Below, in pieces: positions 53,436 through 62,153 of a stretch of DNA of 64,000 nucleotides. The position numbers and the translations under genes were made by a program. Every line of letters starts with the position of its first letter. The stretch's first letter is position 1. The DNA comes from Pseudomonas sp. FP1742 (GTDB lineage: Bacteria > Pseudomonadota > Gammaproteobacteria > Pseudomonadales > Pseudomonadaceae), in the NCBI RefSeq assembly GCF_030687145.1, contig NZ_CP117460.1, forward strand, positions 1,426,001 through 1,490,000. Direction: 5' to 3'. A model generated the notes under the pieces. That model saw nothing but the letters and a program-made list of their open reading frames with translations, ran no database searches and was not told the origin of the DNA.

Positions 53436-54358
53436 TCACTGATTATTCCCAGACCCTGATCGTTCAGGAAGTCTCCCCGCGTGACGGCTTGCAGATCGAG
53501 CCGACCTGGGTCGAAACCGACGACAAGATTGCGCTGATCGATCAGTTGTCGCTGGCGGGGTTCAGCCGTATCGAAGCGGGTTCGTTCGTGTCGCCCAAGG
53601 CGATTCCGGCGCTGCGCGATGGTGAGCAGGTGTTCAAGGGCATCGTCCGACAGCCGGGCGTGATCTATGTCGCGTTGATCCCCAACCTCAAAGGCGCGCA
53701 ACGAGCACTGGACTCGGGTGCCGATGAGCTGAACCTGGTGATGTCCGCCAGCCAGACCCATAACCTGGCGAACATGCGGATGCACTGCGAGGCGTCATTG
53801 GCGGCGTTCGGCGAGATCGTCGAGTTCGTTCGCGGCACGCCGGTACGGCTCAATGGCAGCATCGCCACCACCTTCGGTTGCCCGTTCGAAGGCAAGATCG
53901 ATGAGGATCGCGCGCTGCAGATCGTCGAGGCTTATCAGGAGCTCGGCATCCAGGGCATTACCCTGGCCGACACCACCGGCATGGCCAATCCTCGTCAGGT
54001 CGATCGCCTGGTGCGGCGGGTGTTGCAGCGGGTTTCGCCGGCGGATCTGACCCTGCATTTCCACAACACCCGCGGCCTCGGTCTGTGCAACGTGCTGGCT
54101 GCCTACGAGGCCGGTGCCCGGCGTTTCGACGCAGCCCTCGGCGGCCTTGGCGGTTGCCCGTTTGCACCGGGTGCCTCGGGCAATATCTGCACCGAAGACC
54201 TGGTCAACCTGTGCGATGAAATCGGTATTCACACCGGCATCGATCTGCCGTTGTTGCTGACATTGTCCCGAGGCTTGCCCGCGTTGCTGGGCCATGAAGT
54301 GCCGGGGCAGCTCGCCAAGGCCGGGCGCAATTGCGACCTGCACCCGACGCCTTCCTGA
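53432..54358 (+). CDS. Hydroxymethylglutaryl-CoA lyase-like enzyme
   Basis: 308 residues, HMGL-like TIM barrel. Conserved parts: VQEVSPRDGLQIEP with the metal/catalytic Arg-Asp, RIEAGSFVSPKAIPAL, LHFHNTRGLGL (metal His pair) and the catalytic-Cys loop GLGGCPFAPGASGN. It splits HMG-CoA to acetoacetate and acetyl-CoA, or citramalyl-type CoA esters to pyruvate and acetyl-CoA. Partnered with a CaiB-type transferase rather than leucine-degradation genes, so a free dicarboxylic acid is the probable starting substrate. Confidence 0.88.
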   Translation: MITDYSQTLIVQEVSPRDGLQIEPTWVETDDKIALIDQLSLAGFSRIEAGSFVSPKAIPALRDGEQVFKGIVRQPGVIYVALIPNLKGAQRALDSGADELNLVMSASQTHNLANMRMHCEASLAAFGEIVEFVRGTPVRLNGSIATTFGCPFEGKIDEDRALQIVEAYQELGIQGITLADTTGMANPRQVDRLVRRVLQRVSPADLTLHFHNTRGLGLCNVLAAYEAGARRFDAALGGLGGCPFAPGASGNICTEDLVNLCDEIGIHTGIDLPLLLTLSRGLPALLGHEVPGQLAKAGRNCDLHPTPS

Positions 54359-54372
54359 CCCACCACGAACCC

Positions 54373-54462
54373 TGTGGGAGCGGGCTTGCTCGCGAAGGCG
54401 GAGTGTCAGTCGCCATCAATGCTGAATGTCAGACTGCTTTCGCGAGCAAGCCCGCTCCCACA
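54373..54462. repeat. REPIN, convergent type, 90 bp
   Basis: Inverted REP arms around a spacer with GTCGCCATCAATGCTGAATG. It lies in the gap between the lyase and MFS genes of the same catabolic unit. Confidence 0.93.
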
Positions 54463-54543
54463 TCAAAGCACCCACACAGATCACTTGAACCAGACAACAA
54501 AAACAATCGGACGCCCACGGGTAGTCCGCCTGGAGAAACCACG

Positions 54544-55875
54544 ATGAGCCTTAATGTAATGGAGGCGGGCGTGAGCCCGTCCGTTAGCCTCGATGCCGAA
54601 AAAGCCCTGGTCCGCAAAGTCGCCTGGCGACTGATGCCGCTGATCATGGTCTGCTACCTGTTTGCGTTTTTCGACCGCATCAACATCAGCTTCGCCAAGT
54701 TCCAGCTACAGACCGACCTGAGCCTGAGCGACACCGCTTACGGTCTCGGTGCCGGGCTGTTTGTAGTCGGTTACGTGATCTTCGAAGTACCCAGCAACAT
54801 GATGCTCTACAAGGTCGGTGCCCGACGCTGGATCGCCCGGATCATGATGTCCTGGGGGATCGCGACGGCGGCCATGGTCTTCGTCAACAGCGAATGGCAG
54901 TTCTACGTCCTGCGCTTCGTGATCGGCGCGATGGAGGCGGGTTTTGCACCGGGCGTGCTGTATTACCTGACGCTGTGGTTCCCGCAGCACTATCGCGGGC
55001 GCATCACCTCGATGCTGTTTCTCGCGTCGGCGTTTGCCGGGCTGGTTGGCGCACCGTTCTCCGGGCTGGTGTTGCAACACCTTGATGGCTTCCTCGATAT
55101 GCGCGGCTGGCATTGGCTGTTTCTGCTCGGTGGCGTGCCTTGCATCGGCCTCGGTTTGCTGGTGCTGACCGTGCTCAAGGACCGCATCGAAGACGCCCAT
55201 TGGTTGAGCCCGTCGGAGAAGACACTGCTCGCCAGTCGTATCGCGCACCACGAACCCCACAAGGGCGGCGGCTCCTTGCTGGCCGCACTGCGGATTCCGG
55301 GTTTCCTGATGCTGGGGCTGATCTACTTTCTGATTCAGGTGGCGTCCTACGGCTTGAATTTCTGGGCGCCGCAACTGATCCGCAGTGCCGGCACCGAGAG
55401 CCCGGTGATAATCGGCTTGCTGACCGCCATTCCCTACATTTGCGGCGCCATCAGCATGGTGGTGATCGGGCGGCTGTCCGATGCCACCGGCGAGCGGCGC
55501 AAGTTCGTCGCGGGTCTGGTGGCGGCAGGCGCGGTGGGATTCTTCTGTGCAGGAATTTTCGCCAACCACACGACTTTCCTGATTGTTGCCCTGGGCTTGC
55601 TCGGTGCCGGGATCATCGCGTCCATCCCGAGCTTCTGGACCCTGCCGCCGAAACTGCTGGCCGGCGCCGGAGCGGGTGCTGCCGGCGGGATCGCGGTGAT
55701 CAACACCCTTGGCCAGTTCGGTGGCATCGTCAGCCCGGTCATGGTCGGGCGGATCAAGGACCTGACCGGCAGCACCACTCCAGCGCTGTACGTCATTGGC
55801 GTCGCTGCGTTGATCGCCGCTGCATTGTTGCTGTGGGGGTTACCGCAGAAGTTGCGCACGCTCGATAAGTTCTGA
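54544..55875 (+). CDS. MFS transporter, anion:cation symporter type
   Basis: 443 residues from ATG 54544, after CTGGAGAAACC. ACS-family MFS (tartrate/phthalate/hexuronate type): RLMPLIMVCYLFAFFDRINISFA at helix 1, GYVIFEVPSNMMLYKVGARRWIARIM and RFVIGAMEAGFAPGVLYYLTLWFP are typical. It probably imports the carboxylic acid used by the CoA-transferase and lyase just upstream. A longer in-frame reading starts inside the REPIN and is rejected. Confidence 0.9.
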   Translation: MSLNVMEAGVSPSVSLDAEKALVRKVAWRLMPLIMVCYLFAFFDRINISFAKFQLQTDLSLSDTAYGLGAGLFVVGYVIFEVPSNMMLYKVGARRWIARIMMSWGIATAAMVFVNSEWQFYVLRFVIGAMEAGFAPGVLYYLTLWFPQHYRGRITSMLFLASAFAGLVGAPFSGLVLQHLDGFLDMRGWHWLFLLGGVPCIGLGLLVLTVLKDRIEDAHWLSPSEKTLLASRIAHHEPHKGGGSLLAALRIPGFLMLGLIYFLIQVASYGLNFWAPQLIRSAGTESPVIIGLLTAIPYICGAISMVVIGRLSDATGERRKFVAGLVAAGAVGFFCAGIFANHTTFLIVALGLLGAGIIASIPSFWTLPPKLLAGAGAGAAGGIAVINTLGQFGGIVSPVMVGRIKDLTGSTTPALYVIGVAALIAAALLLWGLPQKLRTLDKF

Positions 55876-55900
55876 AATTTTCTGCGTCAGGAAAACCGCT

Positions 55901-55981
55901 TTCGCGAGCAAGCCCGCTCCCACACTTGACCGAATTCCAAAGTTGGACACGGTTAAATGTGGGAGCGGGCTTGCTCGCGAA
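55901..55981. repeat. REP pair, divergent type
   Basis: TTCGCGAGCAAGCCCGCTCC then TGTGGGAGCGGGCTTGCTCG, about 33 bases apart, between the MFS and fosA genes. Confidence 0.9.
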
Positions 55982-56076
55982 GACTGACTCACAGTCAACA
56001 CAACCCCAGCGGCTATACGCTCAAGGAGTTTAAGTTGTACGCTCCGCTCGGAACCAGCCCCAAGGTTACTAAACTC

Positions 56077-56493
56077 ATGCTGACCGGCCTCAACCACCTG
56101 ACCCTAGCCGTTACCAACCTGAATCGCAGCGTGGCGTTCTATCGCGATCTGCTGCAACTTCAGCTTGAAGCCACTTGGGATACCGGCGCCTATCTCTCGC
56201 TTCCCGGTCTGTGGCTGTGCCTTTCTCTCGATCCATTGCGCGAATCCGCGCCCGCCGCCGACTATACCCATTACGCCTTCAGCCTCGATGCTGCGGATTT
56301 CCCGTTGTTCGTCGAACGCCTGCGATCCGCCAAGGTGCGGGAATGGCGGGACAACCGCAGCGAAGGGGCGTCGTTCTATTTTCTCGACCCGGACGGGCAC
56401 AAGCTCGAGGCGCATGTCGGGTCTTTGGCGTCGCGGCTGGCGGCTTGTCGGCAGCGGCCCTATGCGGGGATGAAGTTCTTCGACGATCAGTGA
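56077..56493 (+). CDS. fosA: FosA-type fosfomycin resistance glutathione transferase
   Basis: 138 residues from ATG 56077, the usual FosA length. Vicinal oxygen chelate fold with metal ligands His7 (LNHLTLAV), His65 (YTHYAF) and Glu111 (HKLEAHVG), matching His7, His64 and Glu110 of the Pseudomonas enzyme. It adds glutathione to the fosfomycin epoxide using Mn(II). A chromosomal fosA is common in Pseudomonas. An upstream frame through the REP pair is not used. Confidence 0.93.
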   Translation: MLTGLNHLTLAVTNLNRSVAFYRDLLQLQLEATWDTGAYLSLPGLWLCLSLDPLRESAPAADYTHYAFSLDAADFPLFVERLRSAKVREWRDNRSEGASFYFLDPDGHKLEAHVGSLASRLAACRQRPYAGMKFFDDQ

Positions 56494-56555
56494 GTCGAGA
56501 TCCGGGGTCCTGAGATAGAATTGCGCCCCTTCACCCGGCGTCCAGAGGAATTCCC

Positions 56556-57194
56556 ATGACTCCATCGCTGCTAATGGCCGTTCTCGCCTCGGGCTTCATT
56601 TATGGCATTACGCCGGGGCCCGGTGTGTTGGCGGTGTTCGGCATCGGCGCGGCACGCGGACGGCGGGCCGGGGCGGGGTTTCTGTGCGGGCATTTGCTGG
56701 GCGACGTGGTCTGGTGCAGTACGGCGCTGATCGCGATTGTCGGTGCGCGGGAAATCGGCAGCACTGCGTTCGATGTGCTGGGTGTGCTCAGCGGGCTGTA
56801 TTTGTTCTGGCTGGGCCTGCGCGCGGTTCGCGCTCGTCGCGCCAGTGCCGAGGCGCCTCAGGGCCCTGCGCGGCAGCCGTTCTGGCATGGCATCCTGTTC
56901 GGCCTGACCAACCCCAAGGCATACCCGGTGGCGGTGGCGACCTTTACTGCGCTGTTGTCCAGCCGTGCGGAGTTGCTGCATTGGTCCATGTTGCCCTGGT
57001 TGATCATCTTGAGCTTCATTGGTGGCCTTTTGGCCTACGCTATTCTCATTGGCATCGTCGGTGCGCGTCAGGTGCGCACGTTGTATCAGCGTCATGAACT
57101 GGCGATCACCCGCTTATGCGGGATCATGTTCATCGGTTTCGCCATCAATGCCCTGGTGCATGCGCTGCCGGGGCTGGTGACGAACAAGGCTTGA
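56556..57194 (+). CDS. LysE-family translocator
   Basis: 212 residues, about six membrane helices, with the family start FIYGITPGPGVLAVFGIGAARGRRAG and the internal FGLTNPKAYPVAVATFTALL. RhtB/LysE proteins export amino acids or related metabolites. AGAGGAA precedes the start. Stand-alone; substrate unknown. Confidence 0.88.
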   Translation: MTPSLLMAVLASGFIYGITPGPGVLAVFGIGAARGRRAGAGFLCGHLLGDVVWCSTALIAIVGAREIGSTAFDVLGVLSGLYLFWLGLRAVRARRASAEAPQGPARQPFWHGILFGLTNPKAYPVAVATFTALLSSRAELLHWSMLPWLIILSFIGGLLAYAILIGIVGARQVRTLYQRHELAITRLCGIMFIGFAINALVHALPGLVTNKA

Positions 57195-57297
57195 GGCTGA
57201 ACGCAGGGACGCGTCGGCTGCACAGTCATCGCTTGGGCGTATGACCGGTCAGGGAGGGTTGTTCAATGTTGCATTGTCCGGACACGCTCTCGGCATC

Positions 57298-58647
57298 ATG
57301 GAAACCAGAAATTCCGCGCCACTGGCGAGCTACATCGACCTCTTGCTGGACGCCGTCTGTGCGGTGGACAAACAAGGTCGCTTCGTATTCGTCAGCGCGG
57401 CCTGCGAGCGCATTTTCGGCTACACCCCCGACGAGCTGATCGGCCAGTCGATGATCGACCTGGTTCATCCCTCCGACCGACAGCGCACCCTCGACGCCGC
57501 GCGGGAGATCATGGGCGGCGAGCCCAAGCTCAACTTTGAAAATCGTTACGTGCGCAAGGACGGCCGGGTGGTGCACATTCTCTGGTCGGCACGCTGGTCG
57601 GAGGTCGATCAGTTGCGTATCGCCGTGGCTCGCGACATCACCGAGCGCAAACAGGCCGAGTCCCGACAAGCGGCGCTGTATGCGATCTCCGAAGCGGCCC
57701 ACGCGGCGGAAGACTTACTGGCGCTGTTCAAACGCATCCATTCGATCATCGGCGAATGGCTGCCGGCGTTGAATTTCTCCGTGGCACTGTATGATGAACA
57801 CTGCGCGCAGCTGAATTTCCCCTATCACGTCGACGACCATGAGCTGCAGCCCGAGGATCCCGGGACTGTTACCGGGCGCTTGTGCGCCGAAGTGATTCGC
57901 AGTGGCTTGCCGATCCTGCTGACCCCGGATCAGGACAATCTGCCGGAAGGGTTTGCGGCATTGGTCAAGGGCCAGGACTCACCCTGCTGGCTGGGCGTGC
58001 CGTTGAATTCGCAGAACGGCACCATTGGCGCTCTGATCGTCAAAAGCGTACCGGGCGGCGAGCGCTATACCGAGCAAGACAAGGAGTTGCTGCAGTATGT
58101 TTGCGCCCAGGTCGCAACCGCGATCGAGCGCAAGCAATTGCATGCCCGGCTCCAGCGCATGGCCCAGTACGATCAACTGACTCAGTTGCCCAATCGCGAG
58201 TTGTTGCGCGAACGCCTGAAAGCCTCGCTGGCACTGGCCCGGGCAGACTCCGGGCGAATGGCGTTGCTTTACGTCGACCTCGATCGCTTCAAGCAAGTCA
58301 ACGACACCCTCGGTCATGCGGTTGGCGACATGCTGCTGCAAGCGGTCGCCAATCGGCTCAAGGGCTGCGTGCGTGAAACCGACACGGTGGCGCGCATTGG
58401 CGGTGATGAATTTGTCGTGCTGTTGCATAGCATTCATGCCGCGGAAGACGCCGAGAATGTGGCGGGAAAAATCCGCCAGGTGCTGGCTCAACCCCTGCGC
58501 CTGGACGGACACAACCTGACGATCCAGCCGAGCATCGGTGTCGCGCGATACCCCGAACATGGCATCGAAGAAAAGCAGCTGTTCAGGCATGCCGATGAGG
58601 CGATGTACACCGCCAAGCGCCAGCACCATTCGCGTCTCGGGGTCTGA
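57298..58647 (+). CDS. Diguanylate cyclase with PAS and GAF domains
   Basis: 449 residues if started at 57298 (METRNSAPLASYIDLL); an ATG at 57241 would add 19 residues and neither has a clear ribosome binding site. PAS domain about 13-125 (CAVDKQGRFVFVSAACERIF), GAF about 150-285, GGDEF about 290-449. The catalytic GGDEF is at 368-372, and RETD (359-362) five residues before it is a product-binding I-site. It should make c-di-GMP with feedback inhibition; no EAL domain. Soluble. Confidence 0.9.
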   Translation: METRNSAPLASYIDLLLDAVCAVDKQGRFVFVSAACERIFGYTPDELIGQSMIDLVHPSDRQRTLDAAREIMGGEPKLNFENRYVRKDGRVVHILWSARWSEVDQLRIAVARDITERKQAESRQAALYAISEAAHAAEDLLALFKRIHSIIGEWLPALNFSVALYDEHCAQLNFPYHVDDHELQPEDPGTVTGRLCAEVIRSGLPILLTPDQDNLPEGFAALVKGQDSPCWLGVPLNSQNGTIGALIVKSVPGGERYTEQDKELLQYVCAQVATAIERKQLHARLQRMAQYDQLTQLPNRELLRERLKASLALARADSGRMALLYVDLDRFKQVNDTLGHAVGDMLLQAVANRLKGCVRETDTVARIGGDEFVVLLHSIHAAEDAENVAGKIRQVLAQPLRLDGHNLTIQPSIGVARYPEHGIEEKQLFRHADEAMYTAKRQHHSRLGV

Positions 58648-58764
58648 ACATTCCATCACCGTTCGTCGCGACGCTGCCAGGTTTTCTAAACCTTTTCAGG
58701 CATGGAAATTCATATCCTATGCGGGCGTCTGCTCGCTGTGATCATCACCAAGAGGATGAGAACC

Positions 58765-58920
58765 ATGCCTACTTCAAAAAATCCGAGCCCGGGTAGCGCC
58801 ATCGATCGAACGAAGACGTCTGAAGCCGGTCGCAAAGGTGGGAAAACTACCACCACGACTGTTGATAAAGACCCTGCCAAAGGCGGCATGGGCCGTAAAG
58901 GCGGTCAGAAGTCCCGGTAA
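58765..58920 (+). CDS. KGG-motif stress-induced small protein
   Basis: 51 residues from ATG 58765, preceded by AGAGGATGAGAACC. Highly polar, with KGG motifs RKGGK (about 23-27), AKGGMG and RKGGQ typical of con-10/GsiB-like general stress proteins. Probably abundant in stationary phase or under osmotic and desiccation stress. Confidence 0.85.
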   Translation: MPTSKNPSPGSAIDRTKTSEAGRKGGKTTTTTVDKDPAKGGMGRKGGQKSR

Positions 58921-58947
58921 TAGGTGAAGGTGTTTTTTGTTTAATAG

Positions 58948-58970
58948 ACGGGGGCGCGAGCTCCCGTTTT
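58948..58970 (+). terminator. Possible rho-independent terminator after the KGG gene
   Basis: A GC-rich stem ACGGG/CCCGT, extended by partly paired GG and CT, closes on GCGCGAG and is followed by TTTTAATTT. It lies 28 bases after the KGG stop codon and 25 before the next start. Confidence 0.6.
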
Positions 58971-58994
58971 AATTTCAAGAAGGAGGGCGCGACC

Positions 58995-59498
58995 ATGAGC
59001 CGGATGGCCACCCGTATACGCAATGCCAGTTTTGCCACGTTGCTGGGCCTGTGCGCCAGCAGCGCCTTTGCCCAGTCTCCTGCCGAATTCGTCAACGACG
59101 CGTCGGCCAAAGGCATCGCCGATATCGAAGCCAGCCGACTGGCGCACCAGAAAACCGAATCCAAAGAGGTCAAGGATTACACCATCGTGGTGATCAACGA
59201 TCGCACCACCGCCAACCAGCATCTGGCGAAAATTGCCAAACAACTCGATTTACCGGTCGCGCCACGCGAGGAGGTGGTCGACAAGGCCAAAGCCTTGCTA
59301 CCGCAAATGAAGGACGACGCCTCTTTTGATCAGGCCTATGTCGCCAGCCAAGTGAAAACCACCCAGGAAGCCATCGCACAGCTTCAACAAGTAGCGCAGA
59401 CCACGGATGTGCCGCAAATCAAAGCCTTCGCCGAAGAAACCCTGCCCAAGCTGCAAAACCATCTGCAAATGGCCAGGGCACTGCAAGCCAGTCGCTAA
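58995..59498 (+). CDS. DUF4142 periplasmic protein
   Basis: 167 residues with a signal peptide (cleavage near AFA/QS, residue 27) and the ferritin-like four-helix DUF4142 domain: FVNDASAKGIADIEASRLA, VKDYTIVVINDRTTANQHLAKIA and AFAEETLPKLQNHLQMA. Preceded by AAGGAGGGCGCGACC, a strong ribosome binding site. Function unknown; often in stress-protein neighbourhoods like this one. Confidence 0.88.
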   Translation: MSRMATRIRNASFATLLGLCASSAFAQSPAEFVNDASAKGIADIEASRLAHQKTESKEVKDYTIVVINDRTTANQHLAKIAKQLDLPVAPREEVVDKAKALLPQMKDDASFDQAYVASQVKTTQEAIAQLQQVAQTTDVPQIKAFAEETLPKLQNHLQMARALQASR

Positions 59499-59506
59499 CT
59501 GCCTGC

Positions 59507-59536
59507 CCCGCGGGTGACGTCGGTCACTCGCGGGGA
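59507..59536. terminator. Hairpin between convergent DUF4142 and iron-permease-like genes
   Basis: Stem CCCCGCGGGTGAC / GTCACTCGCGGGG, paired over most of 13 positions, 8 bases after the DUF4142 stop codon. There is no T-run, so it may stabilise transcript ends rather than terminate by itself. Confidence 0.55.
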
Positions 59537-59541
59537 ATGGG

Positions 59542-59952
59542 TCAGCATTGATTCAAATCCTGCTTCTTTGTTTCTTCAACGACGGTGCCGTCCAGGGAAA
59601 TCGTCTCGCCCTCACCGAGGTTGCGATATTTCTTTCTCAACGCTTCCAGTTGATTGAGGTCCAGCGATTCGAGCCCCAGCATCGCGTTCTGCGCTTGCGT
59701 GGTCACCCGCAATAGCTCATCGATTTTCAAGTGCAGGATGTCCGTGTCGCGGTTCTGGGTGTTCTGGATCAGAAACACCATCAAGAAGGTGATGATGGTG
59801 GTCGAGGTGTTGATGACCAGTTGCCAGGTATCGTTGAAATGAAACAGAGGCCCGCTCAGCGCCCAAAGGAATATCAGGATGATTGCCCCCAGAAAAGTCC
59901 GGGGATTGCCGGCCCACAGGGCGAGTTTCTGTGCGACTTTCGCGAATTTCAT
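59542..59952 (-). CDS. Low-affinity iron permease-family membrane protein
   Basis: 136 residues from ATG 59952. Two membrane helices (about 19-36 and 45-63; TFLGAIILIFLWALSGPLF and LVINTSTTIITFLMVFLIQ) followed by QNTQNRDTDILHLKIDELLR, the signature of the Fet4-like family, and a cytosolic helical tail. Its true substrate in bacteria is not established. Confidence 0.85.
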   Translation of the reverse strand: MKFAKVAQKLALWAGNPRTFLGAIILIFLWALSGPLFHFNDTWQLVINTSTTIITFLMVFLIQNTQNRDTDILHLKIDELLRVTTQAQNAMLGLESLDLNQLEALRKKYRNLGEGETISLDGTVVEETKKQDLNQC

Positions 59953-60341
59953 TGCCGTGTTCCTTATAGGGATGCGCCTGATTTTCAGACACCGCGGGCA
60001 TGGCGAAAATTCTGCTGAATAATGCCTGCTGAATAAAACGCTCAGTGTCCTGACCCTTCCATTAACGCTCATCGCTGTGGGCTGAAAAAATCGCAACCAT
60101 TTCCCGCCTGGGTAGGTCACTGCTTCACGCTCCTGAAACTGGAGGAGAGCATGAACCTCGCCCGCACACTTTGTCTTTCCTGCTACGTGCTCGCGCTCTT
60201 CGTAGAAGTCTGAACCTATGGCTTATTGCGTTTGGAATCTTTGATTGGAATCTTTCTTTGTGCCGGTTTGTGTCTAGTATCAATGGGAGTCAATTTGCCA
60301 GCACGCAAACACACGGATCGACACCAAGTAAGAGGTCACTC
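59953..60341. other. Intergenic stretch with a possible truncated ORF
   Basis: About 390 bases. The only notable item is a 20-codon frame at 60151-60213 with a perfect ribosome binding site. After about 60214 the base composition drops in GC toward that of the following nuclease gene. Nothing else is recognised. Confidence 0.5.
60151..60213 (+). pseudogene. Possible truncated gene start (20 codons)
   Basis: ATG at 60151 follows GGAGGAGAGC, and encodes MNLARTLCLSCYVLALFVEV before a TGA. The hydrophobic start looks like a signal or membrane segment of a larger protein that is cut off. The change in composition right after it suggests that the nuclease gene was inserted here. It could instead be a genuine tiny leader or membrane peptide. 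Confidence 0.35.
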
Positions 60342-61424
60342 ATGGAATTCTTTGAGAAGTTAGCAAGTCTAGCCGCCAAGGTTCGTTTGCAAAGCGCTGC
60401 AATTCAAACAGAGGAGGCCACCAAGAATGCTTTCGTCATGCCCTTTATCAGCACGGTGCTGGGCTATGATGTCTTTGATCCGAGTGAGGTGACTCCGGAA
60501 TTCGTTTGCGATATAGGAACGAAAAAAGGAGAAAAAATTGACTACGCGATCATGAAGGAAGGAGAGGTACAGATCCTCATTGAGTGCAAAAAAATAGGCG
60601 AGTCGCTGCACATCAATCATGCCTCCCAACTGTTTCGCTATTTCCATGTCACCAGTGCTCGAATCTCCATCCTCACCAATGGCCAGGTCTATAAATTTTT
60701 CACCGACCTAGATGCGCCCAACAAGATGGATGAGAAGCCGTTTCTTGAGCTCGACCTTTTAGATATCGACGAGTACTCCGTCCCTGAATTGATCAAGCTC
60801 ACCAAGTCTGCATTCGACGTAGATTCGATCATCAACGCCGCAGGTGAGTTGAAATACGTCAGTCAGATCAAAAAGGTCATTGCTTCGCAGGTCATCAAAC
60901 CTGATGACGACTTTGTAAAAGTCTTTGCTTCTAGAGTGTACGACGGGGTTATAACCCAGAAAGTCCGTGAGCAGTTCCATGAGCTGACGAGAAAAGCAGT
61001 CGTCCAGTTTCTCAATGATCAGATCAATGACAGACTCAAATCGGCTATGAGTGGCGCCATTCCTGTGCTGGCATCGACACCGGTTCCTACCAGTGGTAGT
61101 GGATTGGCAGGTCAGCGTGATGAGTCAGAGGATAAAGTGCTGACGACTCTGGAAGAGTTGGAGGGGTATCACATTGTCCGTGCAGTGGTTCGATCGGTTG
61201 TGGACGCTAAACGGATAGTGCAACGTGACACGCAAAGCTACTTTGGCATTTTGCTAGACGACAACAATCGAAAACCGATTTGTCGCCTTCATTTCAATCG
61301 TTCACAAAAGTACATTGGGATTTTTGACGAAGAAAAAAATGAGACGCGGCATCCGATTGGATCGGTTGATGAGATTTACGATTATTCGGATCACTTGAAG
61401 AAGACTGTTGGATATTACGACTAG
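60342..61424 (+). CDS. Orphan type I restriction R-subunit N-domain-like nuclease
   Basis: 360 residues from ATG 60342. Residues 20-130 are a PD-(D/E)xK nuclease-like domain of the HsdR-N type: ATKNAFVMPFI, Asp67 in EKIDYAIM, Glu81-Cys-Lys83 in ILIECKKI, and Gln96 in QLFRYF. No helicase motifs follow and no hsdM or hsdS is nearby, so it is not a complete restriction enzyme. A C-terminal domain (about 260-360) is unrecognised. GC is lower than in neighbouring genes, suggesting transfer. Possible stand-alone defence or DNA-repair nuclease. Confidence 0.78.
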   Translation: MEFFEKLASLAAKVRLQSAAIQTEEATKNAFVMPFISTVLGYDVFDPSEVTPEFVCDIGTKKGEKIDYAIMKEGEVQILIECKKIGESLHINHASQLFRYFHVTSARISILTNGQVYKFFTDLDAPNKMDEKPFLELDLLDIDEYSVPELIKLTKSAFDVDSIINAAGELKYVSQIKKVIASQVIKPDDDFVKVFASRVYDGVITQKVREQFHELTRKAVVQFLNDQINDRLKSAMSGAIPVLASTPVPTSGSGLAGQRDESEDKVLTTLEELEGYHIVRAVVRSVVDAKRIVQRDTQSYFGILLDDNNRKPICRLHFNRSQKYIGIFDEEKNETRHPIGSVDEIYDYSDHLKKTVGYYD

Positions 61425-61446
61425 CCCTGTTGAACACGAACCATGA

Positions 61447-61475
61447 AAAAAACCGGCCCTTGAGGCCGGTTTTTT
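61447..61475. terminator. Bidirectional rho-independent terminator
   Basis: Perfect 12-bp stem AAAAAACCGGCC/GGCCGGTTTTTT around a 5-base loop, with T-runs on both strands. It ends the nuclease gene from one side and the AidA/PixA-like gene from the other. Confidence 0.92.
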
Positions 61476-61487
61476 GTGCAAATCCCT

Positions 61488-62030
61488 TCAAGCCGTCAGC
61501 GTTACCTCAGTCTTCCAGCTGAAGTACCCCGATGCTTCACAGCGCTGGTTGATCAGCATGAAGCTCAGTTCACAGGTTGCAACGCCCGTGCTCAGTTGTG
61601 AGCACTCCCAATAATGATCATCGGCCTTGTGGCTGCCCGGCTGGTTCGGGTTGGCGGGGTCGGGCGCGGGGACGGTCTGGTCGCCGTGGACGATCAGTTT
61701 GGGAGGTGAAAGGATTCCGGCATCGTCCACCGTCATGTTGTGGAATACCACGGTGTGTTCGGCCAGCAAACTGACGGTCCTGCCACGAATATGAAAGACT
61801 TTTCCGTTATTGGTGGTTAGCGTGATTTTATTGTCATATTTAACACTTTTTGCTGGCGTTGTAGCACTGATGGCGAAGATGAAACCATCTTCAATTACCG
61901 TCGGCTTTTGCGGGTCAAGGCTGGGTTGCGGATAGCGGGATAGCAGCGATTCGGCATCGACGATCAGCAGCACGCTATTGGCTGTCACGGTACTCGCCGA
62001 AGAGGGGGTAATCGGTTCGGAAGTCATCAT
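61488..62030 (-). CDS. AidA/PixA-family protein, copy 1
   Basis: 180 residues; AAAGGAATCC precedes the start. Inclusion-body PixA/AidA family: SVLLIVDAESLLSRYPQPSLDPQKPTVI at the start, LLAEHTVVFHNM in the middle and DDHYWECSQLSTGVATCEL then FMLINQ near the end. Relatives include PixA inclusion protein of Xenorhabdus and quorum-controlled AidA of Burkholderia and Ralstonia. Function unknown; secreted or abundant cytosolic in relatives. Second of two tandem, diverged copies. Confidence 0.85.
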   Translation of the reverse strand: MMTSEPITPSSASTVTANSVLLIVDAESLLSRYPQPSLDPQKPTVIEDGFIFAISATTPAKSVKYDNKITLTTNNGKVFHIRGRTVSLLAEHTVVFHNMTVDDAGILSPPKLIVHGDQTVPAPDPANPNQPGSHKADDHYWECSQLSTGVATCELSFMLINQRCEASGYFSWKTEVTLTA

Positions 62031-62153
62031 GGATTCCTTTCATGATGTTGACGCAAAACGGTAGCCGCTTCGGTTTCAAGCAAGACATCCTGTTCCAGCC
62101 GAGGCGGCAACGAACTGGGGTGACCCCTCGTTGCCAAGGGGTCGATTCCATCA

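Noticed and set aside
7968..55981. Repeated short palindromic units considered as a CRISPR array
   Set aside because: The copies are dispersed one pair at a time over 48 kb in gene gaps, have no regular spacers and no cas genes; they are REP/REPIN elements.
60342..61424. Complete type I restriction-modification system
   Set aside because: Only an HsdR-N-like nuclease domain is present; no helicase motifs, hsdM or hsdS in the surrounding sequence.
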